This document shows, one piece after another, positions 1 to 6,114 of a DNA stretch of 6,114 bases. Position 1 is the first letter of the stretch, and each line of letters opens with the position of its first letter. Source of the stretch: an uncultured Bacteroidales bacterium (GTDB lineage Bacteria > Bacteroidota > Bacteroidia > Bacteroidales > UBA932); contig CAJOJC010000097.1 of the NCBI GenBank assembly GCA_905234775.1, positions 1 to 6,114 on the forward strand. Reading direction: 5' to 3'. The position numbers were made by a program, and so were the translations under genes. A model generated the notes under the pieces. The model was not told the DNA's origin. It ran no database searches and was given only the letters and a program-made list of their open reading frames with translations.

Positions 1-81
1 GGTAGCTATCACAAGAATGCAGCGCAGAAGTTCGTGGAGTTCCTGAAGGAGAACAATTCCTTTAATCAGACTTTGGGGTAA
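1..81 (+). CDS. C-terminal tail of an unidentified protein (5' end outside window)
   Basis: The frame is open from base 1 and ends with TAA at 79-81, giving 26 residues that end ...NNSFNQTLG. The tail is an amphipathic helix (AAQKFVEFLKEN) followed by a short end. Periplasmic solute-binding proteins of the molybdate/phosphate type often finish with a similar 'A..F..FL' helix, but this is too little to assign a family. The codons read as normal protein and a terminator-like hairpin follows, which supports a true gene end. It converges with the metalloprotease gene on the other strand. Function is unknown from this window. Confidence 0.6.
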   Translation, partial: GSYHKNAAQKFVEFLKENNSFNQTLG

Positions 82-90
82 AAGTCGCTT

Positions 91-123
91 CGCTCCCGTC
101 AAACCAGCGGGCTTTTCTTTTAT
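91..123 (+). terminator. Weak intrinsic terminator candidate between convergent genes
   Basis: A short stem (CCCG at 95-98 with CGGG at 108-111, nine-base loop) is followed directly by a T-rich run (cttttctttta). It lies 10-40 bases after the plus-strand stop at 81 and just beyond the stop of the minus-strand protease gene. The stem is only four pairs long. An alternative pairing of CGCT with AGCG is possible, so folding strength is doubtful. No good T-tract is placed for the minus strand. The call rests mainly on position. Confidence 0.35.
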
Positions 124-136
124 ATTTCCGAATTGT

Positions 137-2707
137 CTACTGCACTTTAAGCAGGAGTTCGAATATCTCCTGAGTACCGTCGGAATAACGAACTACGGCC
201 TTTACCGTATGTTCCCCTGCCTGAAGAGTGACCTGGTTGTCTGCAGGCTGTCCGTCGAACTGCCAATCTATGACGGAAACCTCAACGCCGGCCGGTAAAT
301 CAAACTTCAGTTCAAACACATCTCCGGCGGTGTAACTGCCATGGCCCGGGTCAGCAATCGCAGGAACGCCCATCTCGGCGAAAGAAGAAGGTCCTGTCTC
401 CCCTCCCTCTTGCTTGGGCTCCACTAAAGTGACTTCCAACAACAATGCGACATTATCAGAGCATGGCGACCAGTTGCTGGCCTCGAGATTCAGATCATCG
501 AGATAACAGTTGTTTCCTCCGAGAGTTACCAGGAATAACAATCCAGCGTAGTTATCCGGGACTCCTATCGCCTGATTGAATCCTACACCTACATACAGAT
601 CTTTTCCTGCAGGGACCTTCAGATTCTGGTTGCTTACGTCGTAGTTCCGGAATGTGTCGTCGAACTTCATCGGCACGGTATACAGGCGCTCATCCCCTGA
701 ATCTACGATCAGATAGAAGCCCCTTGCGCTCCATGGAGACCTGAAGGATACGTTTGAGATAGTCCCTCCCTTCTCCGGGATATCAGATGCAGGGATGCGG
801 ATAGCAGCCATCTGGGAATTTGATTCATCGTTTCCGACGATATACAGATCGCCATCTGGATCGAAATAACTGTATCTGTGGAGAGGTCCTGTATCAGATT
901 TACTGAGTTCTACATTGACTCTGTTTATTCGTTTATCCAGACTCACGGTCGCACCAGCGGAGATATAACCCTCCCTGGAGCAGGAAATGCGCCCCTGTGA
1001 AGCGCCGAACGACTCGACACTCATCCTGAAGATTCCGTCCTCGTCTGTCATGGCCTCAAGCATTTTGGTCCCGGACTTTCTGAGTTTTCGGGGATGAATG
1101 CCGGCTGGCTGTCCGGATAACTGTGTGAGGACTACATAGACGCCTTTGATACCGTTGCCATACGGATCCGTTACGTGTCCCACAAGTACTTTATCACTCA
1201 TATAATTGGCCGTAAGGCTTACGGTTCCGCCTCTATATGAGATATTAGACAAACGAACGGTAGATAGGCCTTCCCAGTCTACTGGCGTATAGTCAGTCAG
1301 ATTCCTCCCGCCAGGGAACACCCAGTCCTCAAGATTTTTCTGTTCATAATTGAGGTTACTCTGGCTCGCGGCTGGGACTACGTAGAAACACGGGTGTTCT
1401 CCGTAAGCATTGATGTCATTGTAGCTTGTCCAATACTTCCAGTGTGCGTAGGCAGACAATCCGTTGACGTCGTGCTCGGGCGATTTATCCACATGGTATA
1501 CGACAAGACCTTTCGGGATATATGCATCCCAACCGCTTCCGTCGCGGCACTCATACAGGAAATACTCACCCTCGGTCTCTGTCGGGCTCGTATATGCATT
1601 ATCATCTTTTATGGATCCGAATGAAACCTCGCCCTGAGGCAGTTCAGGGATGTCTGAGTCAAGCATCCATCCAAGATAAATGCGCTCTTCCGCATTGAAA
1701 TAAGGAGGAGTACGGCCGTCGTTGTTGTATGAGCCGGAACACATTATCGAGAAATCCGACAAAGCCGCACACTCGCCGTTCTCTTCATAATCGGTATCGT
1801 AGAAATCGGGAAGGCCGAGGGAGTGGCCGAATTCGTGGCAGGTAGTACCGATACCACACATGTCAGTTCCCTTATTGCCTTTCAGTTCCGAAGTACAGAA
1901 GTAACGGCTTACGTGTTTTCCGTCAAAGGTGTTCTGGCCTCCCATATAACCCTGATGAGGCCAGATAGCATCTTCTGGGCCCCATTCCGCGGTATTGTAA
2001 CCGGCGTAGTAAAAGAGGGTCATATCTACGTATCCGTCGCCGTCGTAGTCGTACAGGGAGAAATCGATCTGGTTGTCGAGAAGCTTACAGGCGTCTCTCA
2101 GCGCTTCACCGGGAGCCCTGTCTTGGGCGATAATATTTCCCTTACTGTCCTTAACCGGAGCGCCGTAATATTTCATGTCGTTAGGAAGAACTACAGGCCC
2201 GTAGACGTCGAAGATAGGCTGGAATTGACCCTTTGAATTGTCCATATAGTAGTCCTGGACGCTTCCCGTAGCGCCGTAGCGCGAGTAGCCGTTTTGGTTT
2301 AGGAGCTCAGCGAACTGCTGGACAGGACTGTCGATGGAAAATCCCAGATCGGAGAACTCGACCAGAAGGACGGGGATATGTCTCGCGCCGTGGGTCATCG
2401 GATCGTCATTATGCGTACGTCTGTCTGAAAGGGAGCGGAGTCCGTTAACCTCCGAACGGCGCTTGGCGGCTGCCTTTTTCAAAGACTGGTTCAGAGACGA
2501 TTTACGCCAATAGCCTTTTTCATCCAGAACGACGACCTGCCGGGTACCGGCGATAGTAGTCCAGCTGAAGAATTCGTCGCCGTGGTGTTCCAGCCTTATT
2601 ACCGTACCGTCCGGCTGAACATATGAATGTACGCCCGGTTTAGCAGGGACGGCAAACGCGTACATGCCGTACAGGAGAACTGCTAGGAGTATGGATATCT
2701 TTTTCAT
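137..2707 (-). CDS. M6-family secreted zinc metalloprotease (immune inhibitor A-like), multidomain
   Basis: The product is 856 residues. Residues 1-19 form a signal peptide (MKKISILLAVLLYGMYAFA, then VPAKPG), so it should be exported. The N-terminal part (about 20-105) resembles the propeptide region seen before M6 catalytic domains. The catalytic domain spans about 108-500. It has a DYDGDGYVD acidic loop (220-228, probably calcium-binding) and the zinc site HEFGHSLGLPDFYD (291-304), where His291 and His295 are ligands and Glu292 is the general base. A Met-containing segment SIMCSGS (320-326) follows. Next come a carboxypeptidase-regulatory-like beta domain (about 506-600, 'GHVTDPYGNGIKGVYV...TDEDGIF'), a beta-rich region with a DPDGDLYI motif (about 605-760) and a final Ig/PKD-like domain (about 775-856). 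M6 enzymes cleave extracellular proteins; the substrate here is unknown. The start is six bases after the upstream lipoprotein stop and has no Shine-Dalgarno, so translation is probably coupled. The frame is intact and no key residue is missing. Sure of family, unsure of role. Confidence 0.93.
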   Translation of the reverse strand: MKKISILLAVLLYGMYAFAVPAKPGVHSYVQPDGTVIRLEHHGDEFFSWTTIAGTRQVVVLDEKGYWRKSSLNQSLKKAAAKRRSEVNGLRSLSDRRTHNDDPMTHGARHIPVLLVEFSDLGFSIDSPVQQFAELLNQNGYSRYGATGSVQDYYMDNSKGQFQPIFDVYGPVVLPNDMKYYGAPVKDSKGNIIAQDRAPGEALRDACKLLDNQIDFSLYDYDGDGYVDMTLFYYAGYNTAEWGPEDAIWPHQGYMGGQNTFDGKHVSRYFCTSELKGNKGTDMCGIGTTCHEFGHSLGLPDFYDTDYEENGECAALSDFSIMCSGSYNNDGRTPPYFNAEERIYLGWMLDSDIPELPQGEVSFGSIKDDNAYTSPTETEGEYFLYECRDGSGWDAYIPKGLVVYHVDKSPEHDVNGLSAYAHWKYWTSYNDINAYGEHPCFYVVPAASQSNLNYEQKNLEDWVFPGGRNLTDYTPVDWEGLSTVRLSNISYRGGTVSLTANYMSDKVLVGHVTDPYGNGIKGVYVVLTQLSGQPAGIHPRKLRKSGTKMLEAMTDEDGIFRMSVESFGASQGRISCSREGYISAGATVSLDKRINRVNVELSKSDTGPLHRYSYFDPDGDLYIVGNDESNSQMAAIRIPASDIPEKGGTISNVSFRSPWSARGFYLIVDSGDERLYTVPMKFDDTFRNYDVSNQNLKVPAGKDLYVGVGFNQAIGVPDNYAGLLFLVTLGGNNCYLDDLNLEASNWSPCSDNVALLLEVTLVEPKQEGGETGPSSFAEMGVPAIADPGHGSYTAGDVFELKFDLPAGVEVSVIDWQFDGQPADNQVTLQAGEHTVKAVVRYSDGTQEIFELLLKVQ

Positions 2708-2713
2708 GGCACG

Positions 2714-3925
2714 CTACTTTTTAATAATGAACCCTACACCAGAAGCATCCTTGAACCAGTAAAGGCCTTCATCCTGCTTAAGAAGGGTGACCGAACAGTC
2801 TTTCAAGACAGTCGTATAGGCTTTGTCCCGAACCCTCAACAGCATCGGTTGCTGCTCGCCCGAAGGGTAGTCGAAACGGATTCCGCTTACCTCCACAATG
2901 GATAGTTGTTCTGCGTTCAGCAGCCTCAGGCGATAGCTGCCGTCAGTACAGAACAGGAGTGAGCGCTGGTCCCAGCCCTTTTCTCCCCACACGTAGTCTT
3001 TACCCTCGAGATCGTATATACCCTGTTGAGTGAAATTCAGAATCCTATCTTTCCCCCCTTGTTCAACCATCAGAATCACCGGAGTCGCTTTCCCGCCCTT
3101 GAATCCGATTGCGGCATTACGGCTCTCGGTAGAGGTATTCTCTTCTATCGCAAAGCGCTCTACGCCTTCATTGAGAGGAGCTTTGGTTGTAATGCGGGTA
3201 ATCCACGGGGCGGATATCTCCACCTCGTAGTCTATGTTGAACTGGGTGACGACACTTAATTCCTGCTCAGAATAATCGATATCCACAGATGTATCTTCCA
3301 TCAGGATAACGTCTTTCTGGACCTGAACTACGGGAATATCGAAGGAGTAATCTCCGAAAGTCAGGCGGGCGATAGTTTCGCGCGAACCCAGGTTCTCGTT
3401 TTCGTCGTTTGCGCGGCAGGCCATACGCGAATAGCCCGACTCGCCGGAAGCCGAGGTAAGCTTAACCCAATCCGGATTTTCAGGCAAAACTGCGCTCCAC
3501 TTGGCGGGAGCGGTAAAAACCACGGAAGCTTCTCTGGTCCCTTCCAACTGGATAGAACGGGGTTTGAAGAAAGACGAAAGACCGGACTGGACTATATCCA
3601 GTTTAGTCTCCCCTTTTCCGGCTTTTACTATAATTGCGTTAGTCCTGTCTTCCTCACCTAGATTGTCTTTAAGGACAACCACGAATTCTCCGCCTTTTCC
3701 CTCACTCAAAGACTGTACTTCTACACGGCCCCAGGAAGGGTCTTCCAACTCGGCCTTCCAGTGGAGGTCACACTTGACGCTAATCCATATCTGGGCTCCG
3801 AAAGGAGCTAAATTACCAGTAGTACGGGACGTTATCTGCAATACTTCCGGCACTCGCTCCGATTCAGGCTTAAGGCAAGAGACCGAACAGACGAGGAGCG
3901 CCAATATAAATGCTAACCTTTTCAT
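2714..3925 (-). CDS. BACON-domain lipoprotein, first gene of protease operon
   Basis: The product is 403 residues. It starts with a lipoprotein-type signal (MKRLAFILALLVCSVSC), with Cys17 as the likely lipidated residue. The -3 position is Ser rather than Leu, a relaxed lipobox tolerated in Bacteroidetes. Three consecutive beta-sandwich repeats follow, about 29-115, 118-205 and 206-290. The first and third carry the BACON pattern: Trp in the first half (W65, W241), then N...R.A.I and a closing VEQGG/VQSG-type strand. The middle repeat is more diverged. Residues about 295-403 form a separate domain (FTQQGIYDLEGKDYVWGEKGW...) that I do not recognise. BACON domains are known as Ig-like modules of Bacteroidetes surface proteins, some linked to glycan or mucin binding. 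No enzyme motif is visible. It lies directly upstream of the M6 protease, so it may anchor, target, inhibit or help fold that enzyme; this is inference. Confidence 0.85.
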   Translation of the reverse strand: MKRLAFILALLVCSVSCLKPESERVPEVLQITSRTTGNLAPFGAQIWISVKCDLHWKAELEDPSWGRVEVQSLSEGKGGEFVVVLKDNLGEEDRTNAIIVKAGKGETKLDIVQSGLSSFFKPRSIQLEGTREASVVFTAPAKWSAVLPENPDWVKLTSASGESGYSRMACRANDENENLGSRETIARLTFGDYSFDIPVVQVQKDVILMEDTSVDIDYSEQELSVVTQFNIDYEVEISAPWITRITTKAPLNEGVERFAIEENTSTESRNAAIGFKGGKATPVILMVEQGGKDRILNFTQQGIYDLEGKDYVWGEKGWDQRSLLFCTDGSYRLRLLNAEQLSIVEVSGIRFDYPSGEQQPMLLRVRDKAYTTVLKDCSVTLLKQDEGLYWFKDASGVGFIIKK

Positions 3926-3931
3926 GCGAAT

Positions 3932-3954
3932 TTATTACTTCGCGAATTTAATAA
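3932..3954. promoter_or_regulatory. Imperfect dyad in divergent intergenic gap (candidate operator)
   Basis: TTATTA (3932-3937), one base, the perfect palindrome TTCGCGAA (3939-3946), two bases, then TAATAA (3949-3954) form a two-part inverted repeat with unequal spacers. The same stretch also contains a direct repeat, GCGAATTTA at 3926-3934 and 3942-3950. It sits just upstream of the lipoprotein start (3925) and about 20-40 bases upstream of the citD promoter element. A dimeric regulator could bind here, but this is inference from symmetry only. AT-rich DNA often gives such matches by chance. Confidence 0.35.
3943..3950 (-). promoter_or_regulatory. Possible -7 element for the lipoprotein-protease operon
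   Basis: Read on the minus strand this is TAAATTCG, one mismatch from the Bacteroidetes -7 consensus TAnnTTTG. A TTTAC stretch lies about 21 bases further upstream, where a -33 TTTG would be expected. The same octamer recurs at 3928-3935 but is too close to the start codon to be useful there. The element overlaps the dyad described separately, so a bound regulator would block it. Weak support. Confidence 0.25.
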
Positions 3955-3971
3955 TATTATGGAATATTTTG

Positions 3972-3979
3972 TAAATTTG
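3972..3979 (+). promoter_or_regulatory. Bacteroidetes-type -7 promoter element for the citDEF operon
   Basis: TAAATTTG is a perfect match to TAnnTTTG, the -7 box used by the primary sigma factor in Bacteroidetes. It lies 32 bases before the citD ATG, which would give a leader of about 25 bases. No clear -33 TTTG is present 19-21 bases upstream, where the DNA reads ttaataat, so the promoter may be weak or activator-dependent. No Shine-Dalgarno precedes citD, as is usual in this phylum. Confidence 0.5.
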
Positions 3980-4011
3980 CTCTCCCAAATTGAAAACCAC
4001 TTTTTCTAGCA

Positions 4012-4267
4012 ATGGAAATAAAAAACGCCACTGCAGGCACTCTCGAATCGGGTGACATCGTTATCCAGATCGCCCCGGGAGACGGCCTCACTATCGACCT
4101 TAACAGCACGGTCTCGGCCCAGTTCGGCCGCCAGATCAAGCAGGTCATCACTGAAACCCTTACTGGACTTGGCGGCGACCGACAAAGGCGCCCTCGACTG
4201 CACCATACGCGCCCGAGTAACTGCGGCAGCCGTCCGCGCAACCGGAGAAGACGTATGGAAAGACTGA
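4012..4267 (+). pseudogene. citD: Citrate lyase acyl carrier protein (gamma subunit), frameshifted
   Basis: CitD carries the 2'-(5''-triphosphoribosyl)-3'-dephospho-CoA arm that holds acetyl/citryl groups during citrate cleavage. The N-terminal half reads from ATG 4012 as [15 protein letters not shown]...[15 protein letters not shown] and continues to TLTGLG near 4173. Ser13 in the TLESGD motif is the expected attachment site. The conserved C-terminal half ([14 protein letters not shown]...EDVWKD) is present, but in the next frame, ending at TGA 4265-4267. That stop overlaps the citE start by 13 bases, as expected for an intact citD. Compared with the E. coli CitD as I remember it, about six or seven residues between the two halves are also missing. 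This points to a net deletion near 20 nt around 4172-4178 rather than a single-base slip. It could be a real mutation or an assembly error. Recognition of citD is firm; its status is not. Confidence 0.85.
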
Positions 4268-5145
4268 GAAGAACGATGATGTTCGTTCCCGGAAACAACC
4301 CGGGAATGATGGCAGACGCCCATATCTATGGTCCCGACTCGATCATGCTCGATCTCGAGGACTCGGTAACCATGGCGGAAAAAGACACCGCCCGCCTGCT
4401 CGTTTACAATGCCCTTAAATCCATAGACTACGGCGATACCGAGATGGTCGTCAGGATCAACCCGCTCAGCACCCCTTACGGCAAGAAAGACGTAGAGGCG
4501 GTCGTGAAGGCAGGAGTAGACGTCATCCGTATGCCTAAGACAGAGACCGCAGACGAAGTCCGCGAGCTCGAGGCCGAGATAATCAAGGTCGAGACCGAAC
4601 TGGGCTGCGTAGGAAGGACTCTGATCATGGCCGCTATCGAAAGCGCGCTCGGAGTAGTCAACGCATTCGAAATCGCCAGCGCTTCGAAGCGCATGATGGG
4701 AATCGCGCTCGGCGCAGAAGACTATTCGGCGAGCCTGAAGACCCAGCGCACCCCCGGAGGGGCCGAGCTGCTTCTCGCCCGCGAGACGATAGTCGTAGCA
4801 GCCCGAGCGGCCGGTATCTCCTGCTTCGATACCGTATACTCGAACCTCGACGACATGGAGACCTTCCGCAAGGAGGTCGAACTCATCCGCGACCTCGGTT
4901 TCGACGGAAAATCGATCATCAACCCCCGCCAGATCGAGGTGGTGAACGAAGTCTTCACCCCTACCCCCAAGGCCATCGAGAAATCGCTTAAGATCGTCGC
5001 CGCTATCAAAGAGGCCCAGGCCAAGGGCTCTGGAGTCATTTCGGTCAATGGTAAGATGGTCGACCGCCCGGTAGTGATCCGCGCAGAAAGGACCATCGCC
5101 TATGCAATCGCATCCGGCGTACTTAAAGAGGAGGACGTGTTATGA
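4255..5145 (+). CDS. citE: Citrate lyase beta subunit, citryl-ACP lyase (EC 4.1.3.34)
   Basis: CitE splits citryl-ACP into acetyl-ACP and oxaloacetate in the cytosolic citrate lyase complex. From ATG 4255 the product is 296 residues, close to the usual size of about 290-300. It begins [15 protein letters not shown], matching the family N-terminus, and shows LDLEDSV (32-38). Arg67 (VVRINPL), Glu129 (AAIES) and Asp156 (GAEDY) fit the substrate-binding and Mg2+-ligand residues of the HpcH/HpaI-citrate lyase fold. [11 protein letters not shown] (216-226) and VNGKMVD (264-270) are further family blocks. This start is preferred over the in-frame ATG at 4012 because the intervening codons encode a shifted citD remnant, and GGAG lies seven bases before 4255. 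The normal citD stop falls just inside citE, so coupling is expected; the citD lesion may disturb it. citF overlaps by ATGA. Very secure. Confidence 0.96.
   Translation: MERLRRTMMFVPGNNPGMMADAHIYGPDSIMLDLEDSVTMAEKDTARLLVYNALKSIDYGDTEMVVRINPLSTPYGKKDVEAVVKAGVDVIRMPKTETADEVRELEAEIIKVETELGCVGRTLIMAAIESALGVVNAFEIASASKRMMGIALGAEDYSASLKTQRTPGGAELLLARETIVVAARAAGISCFDTVYSNLDDMETFRKEVELIRDLGFDGKSIINPRQIEVVNEVFTPTPKAIEKSLKIVAAIKEAQAKGSGVISVNGKMVDRPVVIRAERTIAYAIASGVLKEEDVL
5129..5134 (+). promoter_or_regulatory. Strong Shine-Dalgarno before citF
   Basis: AGGAGG lies seven bases before the citF ATG at 5142, inside the last codons of citE (KEEDVL). Bacteroidetes genes seldom rely on such a site, so it stands out. 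It supports ATG 5142 as the true citF start together with an in-frame TAA at 5124-5126 that excludes any start further upstream. Confidence 0.6.
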
Positions 5146-6114
5146 GAAATACAAAGGTAGTCTCGCTCGAAGAAGCGATCCGCCGCTCCGGTCTAAAGGA
5201 CGGCATGACTATTTCCTTCCACCACCACTTCCGCGGTGGAGACAAGGTAGTCAATCTCGTAGTGGACAAGCTGGCCGAAATGGGGTTCAAAGACCTCAAA
5301 CTCGCCGCCTCCAGCCTCTCGGACGTCCATGCCCCGCTTATCGAACACATCAAAGCCGGCGTGATAACCGGAATCAGTACCTCCGGCCTTCGCGGCGAAC
5401 TTGCAAACGCCATTTCCCACGGCCTGCTGAAGGAGCCGGTAGTCTTCCGTTCCCACGGCGGACGCGGCAGCGCGATCGCAAGCGGCGAGCAGCACATAGA
5501 CGTGGCCTTCCTGGGCGCGTCGTCCTGCGACGAGCTCGGAAACGCATCCGGCTGCCCCCGCTCTGAAAATGCGAAGTCAATATGCGGCTCGCTCGGTTAT
5601 GCCCTGCCGGACGCAGAGTATGCGAACCACGTCGTGGTCCTGACCGACGACCTCGTCGCATATCCGAACGTCCCGATGTCAATCAAGGCCAGCCAGGTCG
5701 AGTCGGTAGTGGTAGTCGAATCGGTGGGAGACAGCTCGAAGATCTCATCGGGCGCCATCCGCGATTCGAAGAACCCGCGCGACATCCTGCTCGCAAAGCA
5801 GGCGGCCAAGGTCATCATCGCCAGCGGCTATTTCAAGGACGGATTCTCGATCCAGACCGGAACCGGCGGCGCATCGCTCGCGGCCGTGAAATACATACGC
5901 GAGAGCATGATCGAGCAGGGCATCAAAGCCTCGTTCGCCCTCGGCGGTATTACGGCCCATATGGTCAAGCTCCACGAAGAGGGGCTCATCGACAAGCTCA
6001 TCGACGTCCAGTCGTTCGACAAAGTCGCGGCGGAGTCGATTGCTAGCGACCAGGCCCACCAGGAAGTGTCGGCCGTGGACTATGCCAGCGCCGATCATCT
6101 CGGCTCGGCCGTCC
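5142..6114 (+). CDS. citF: Citrate lyase alpha subunit, citrate:acetyl-ACP transferase (EC 2.8.3.10), 3' truncated by window
   Basis: CitF exchanges acetyl for citrate on the ACP, the first step of citrate cleavage. The frame is open without a stop from ATG 5142 to the window end, giving 324 residues of an expected 450-510. Family blocks are clear: [20 protein letters not shown] (9-28), FRGGD (30-34), [55 protein letters not shown] and [10 protein letters not shown]. The start overlaps the citE stop as ATGA, so translation is coupled. The product begins only about eight residues before the LEEAIRRSG block, whereas the E. coli protein as I recall it has about 45-50 extra N-terminal residues. 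An in-frame TAA at 5124-5126 rules out a longer form here. GC content is high and codons mostly end in C, as in citE. Identification is secure; the C-terminal third is not visible. Confidence 0.96.
   Translation, partial: MRNTKVVSLEEAIRRSGLKDGMTISFHHHFRGGDKVVNLVVDKLAEMGFKDLKLAASSLSDVHAPLIEHIKAGVITGISTSGLRGELANAISHGLLKEPVVFRSHGGRGSAIASGEQHIDVAFLGASSCDELGNASGCPRSENAKSICGSLGYALPDAEYANHVVVLTDDLVAYPNVPMSIKASQVESVVVVESVGDSSKISSGAIRDSKNPRDILLAKQAAKVIIASGYFKDGFSIQTGTGGASLAAVKYIRESMIEQGIKASFALGGITAHMVKLHEEGLIDKLIDVQSFDKVAAESIASDQAHQEVSAVDYASADHLGSAV

Noticed and set aside
1823..2236. Plus-strand open frame of 137 residues inside the metalloprotease gene
   Set aside because: It lies wholly antisense to the zinc-site region of a well-supported protease gene and has no recognisable motif or start signal.
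3951..3960. Palindrome ATAATATTAT as a terminator or mobile element end
   Set aside because: It is pure A/T, has no GC stem and lies between divergent starts, where no terminator is needed. No target duplication or transposase is nearby.
3967..3971. TTTTG as a -33 box for the citD promoter
   Set aside because: It directly abuts the -7 element instead of lying about 20 bases upstream, so the spacing is wrong.
3501..3974. Plus-strand open frame of 157 residues antisense to the lipoprotein
   Set aside because: It runs antisense to the BACON lipoprotein and into the promoter gap, with low-complexity Ser/Thr-rich sequence. It is a shadow frame.
4012..5145. A single 377-residue citrate lyase gene starting at 4012
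   Set aside because: The stretch between the CitD N-terminus and CitE is arginine-rich noise, and the real CitD C-terminus is encoded there in another frame. It is better described as a frameshifted citD overlapping a separate citE.
5102..6098. Several open frames on both strands across citF
   Set aside because: They are Arg/Pro/Gly-rich shadows of the GC-rich citF gene, which itself reads without a stop in the correct frame and has strong family motifs.

Overview
The window looks like chromosomal DNA from a Bacteroidota member, probably of the order Bacteroidales. It encodes a lipoprotein built from BACON-like domains and a multidomain M6-family secreted metalloprotease. Upstream of the rightmost operon is a TAnnTTTG-type promoter element typical of Bacteroidetes, and most starts lack a Shine-Dalgarno sequence. 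No finer placement is possible from sequence alone.

Layout. Positions 1-81 are the last 26 codons and stop of an unidentified plus-strand gene. A short convergent gap (82-136) follows, with a weak terminator-like hairpin. From 3925 down to 137 there is a two-gene minus-strand operon: a 403-residue lipoprotein (2714-3925), then, six bases later, an 856-residue M6 metalloprotease (137-2707). Both appear exported, so they probably form a cell-envelope or secreted proteolysis module. An AT-rich 86-bp divergent gap (3926-4011) carries an imperfect dyad, a direct repeat and a good promoter element for the plus strand.

From 4012 to the window end is a citrate lyase operon in the order citD-citE-citF. 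The three genes encode the acyl carrier protein (gamma), citryl lyase (beta) and acetyl-ACP:citrate transferase (alpha) subunits. Together they cleave citrate to acetate and oxaloacetate. citE-citF overlap by ATGA, and citE begins inside the end of citD, so translation is probably coupled. citF is cut by the window edge. The genes for activating and assembling the enzyme (citC, citX, citG) are not in the window.

The most notable point is that citD is broken. Its first half, with the prosthetic-group serine, is in one frame, and its conserved C-terminal half (DKGALDC) is in another. The spacing suggests a net loss of roughly 20 nt near 4172-4178. By coincidence the shift puts the citD start in frame with citE and makes a spurious 377-residue open frame. 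No mobile element, CRISPR array, tRNA or rRNA was seen, and I found no clearly novel system. The best candidates for follow-up are the citD lesion and the BACON lipoprotein/M6 protease pair.
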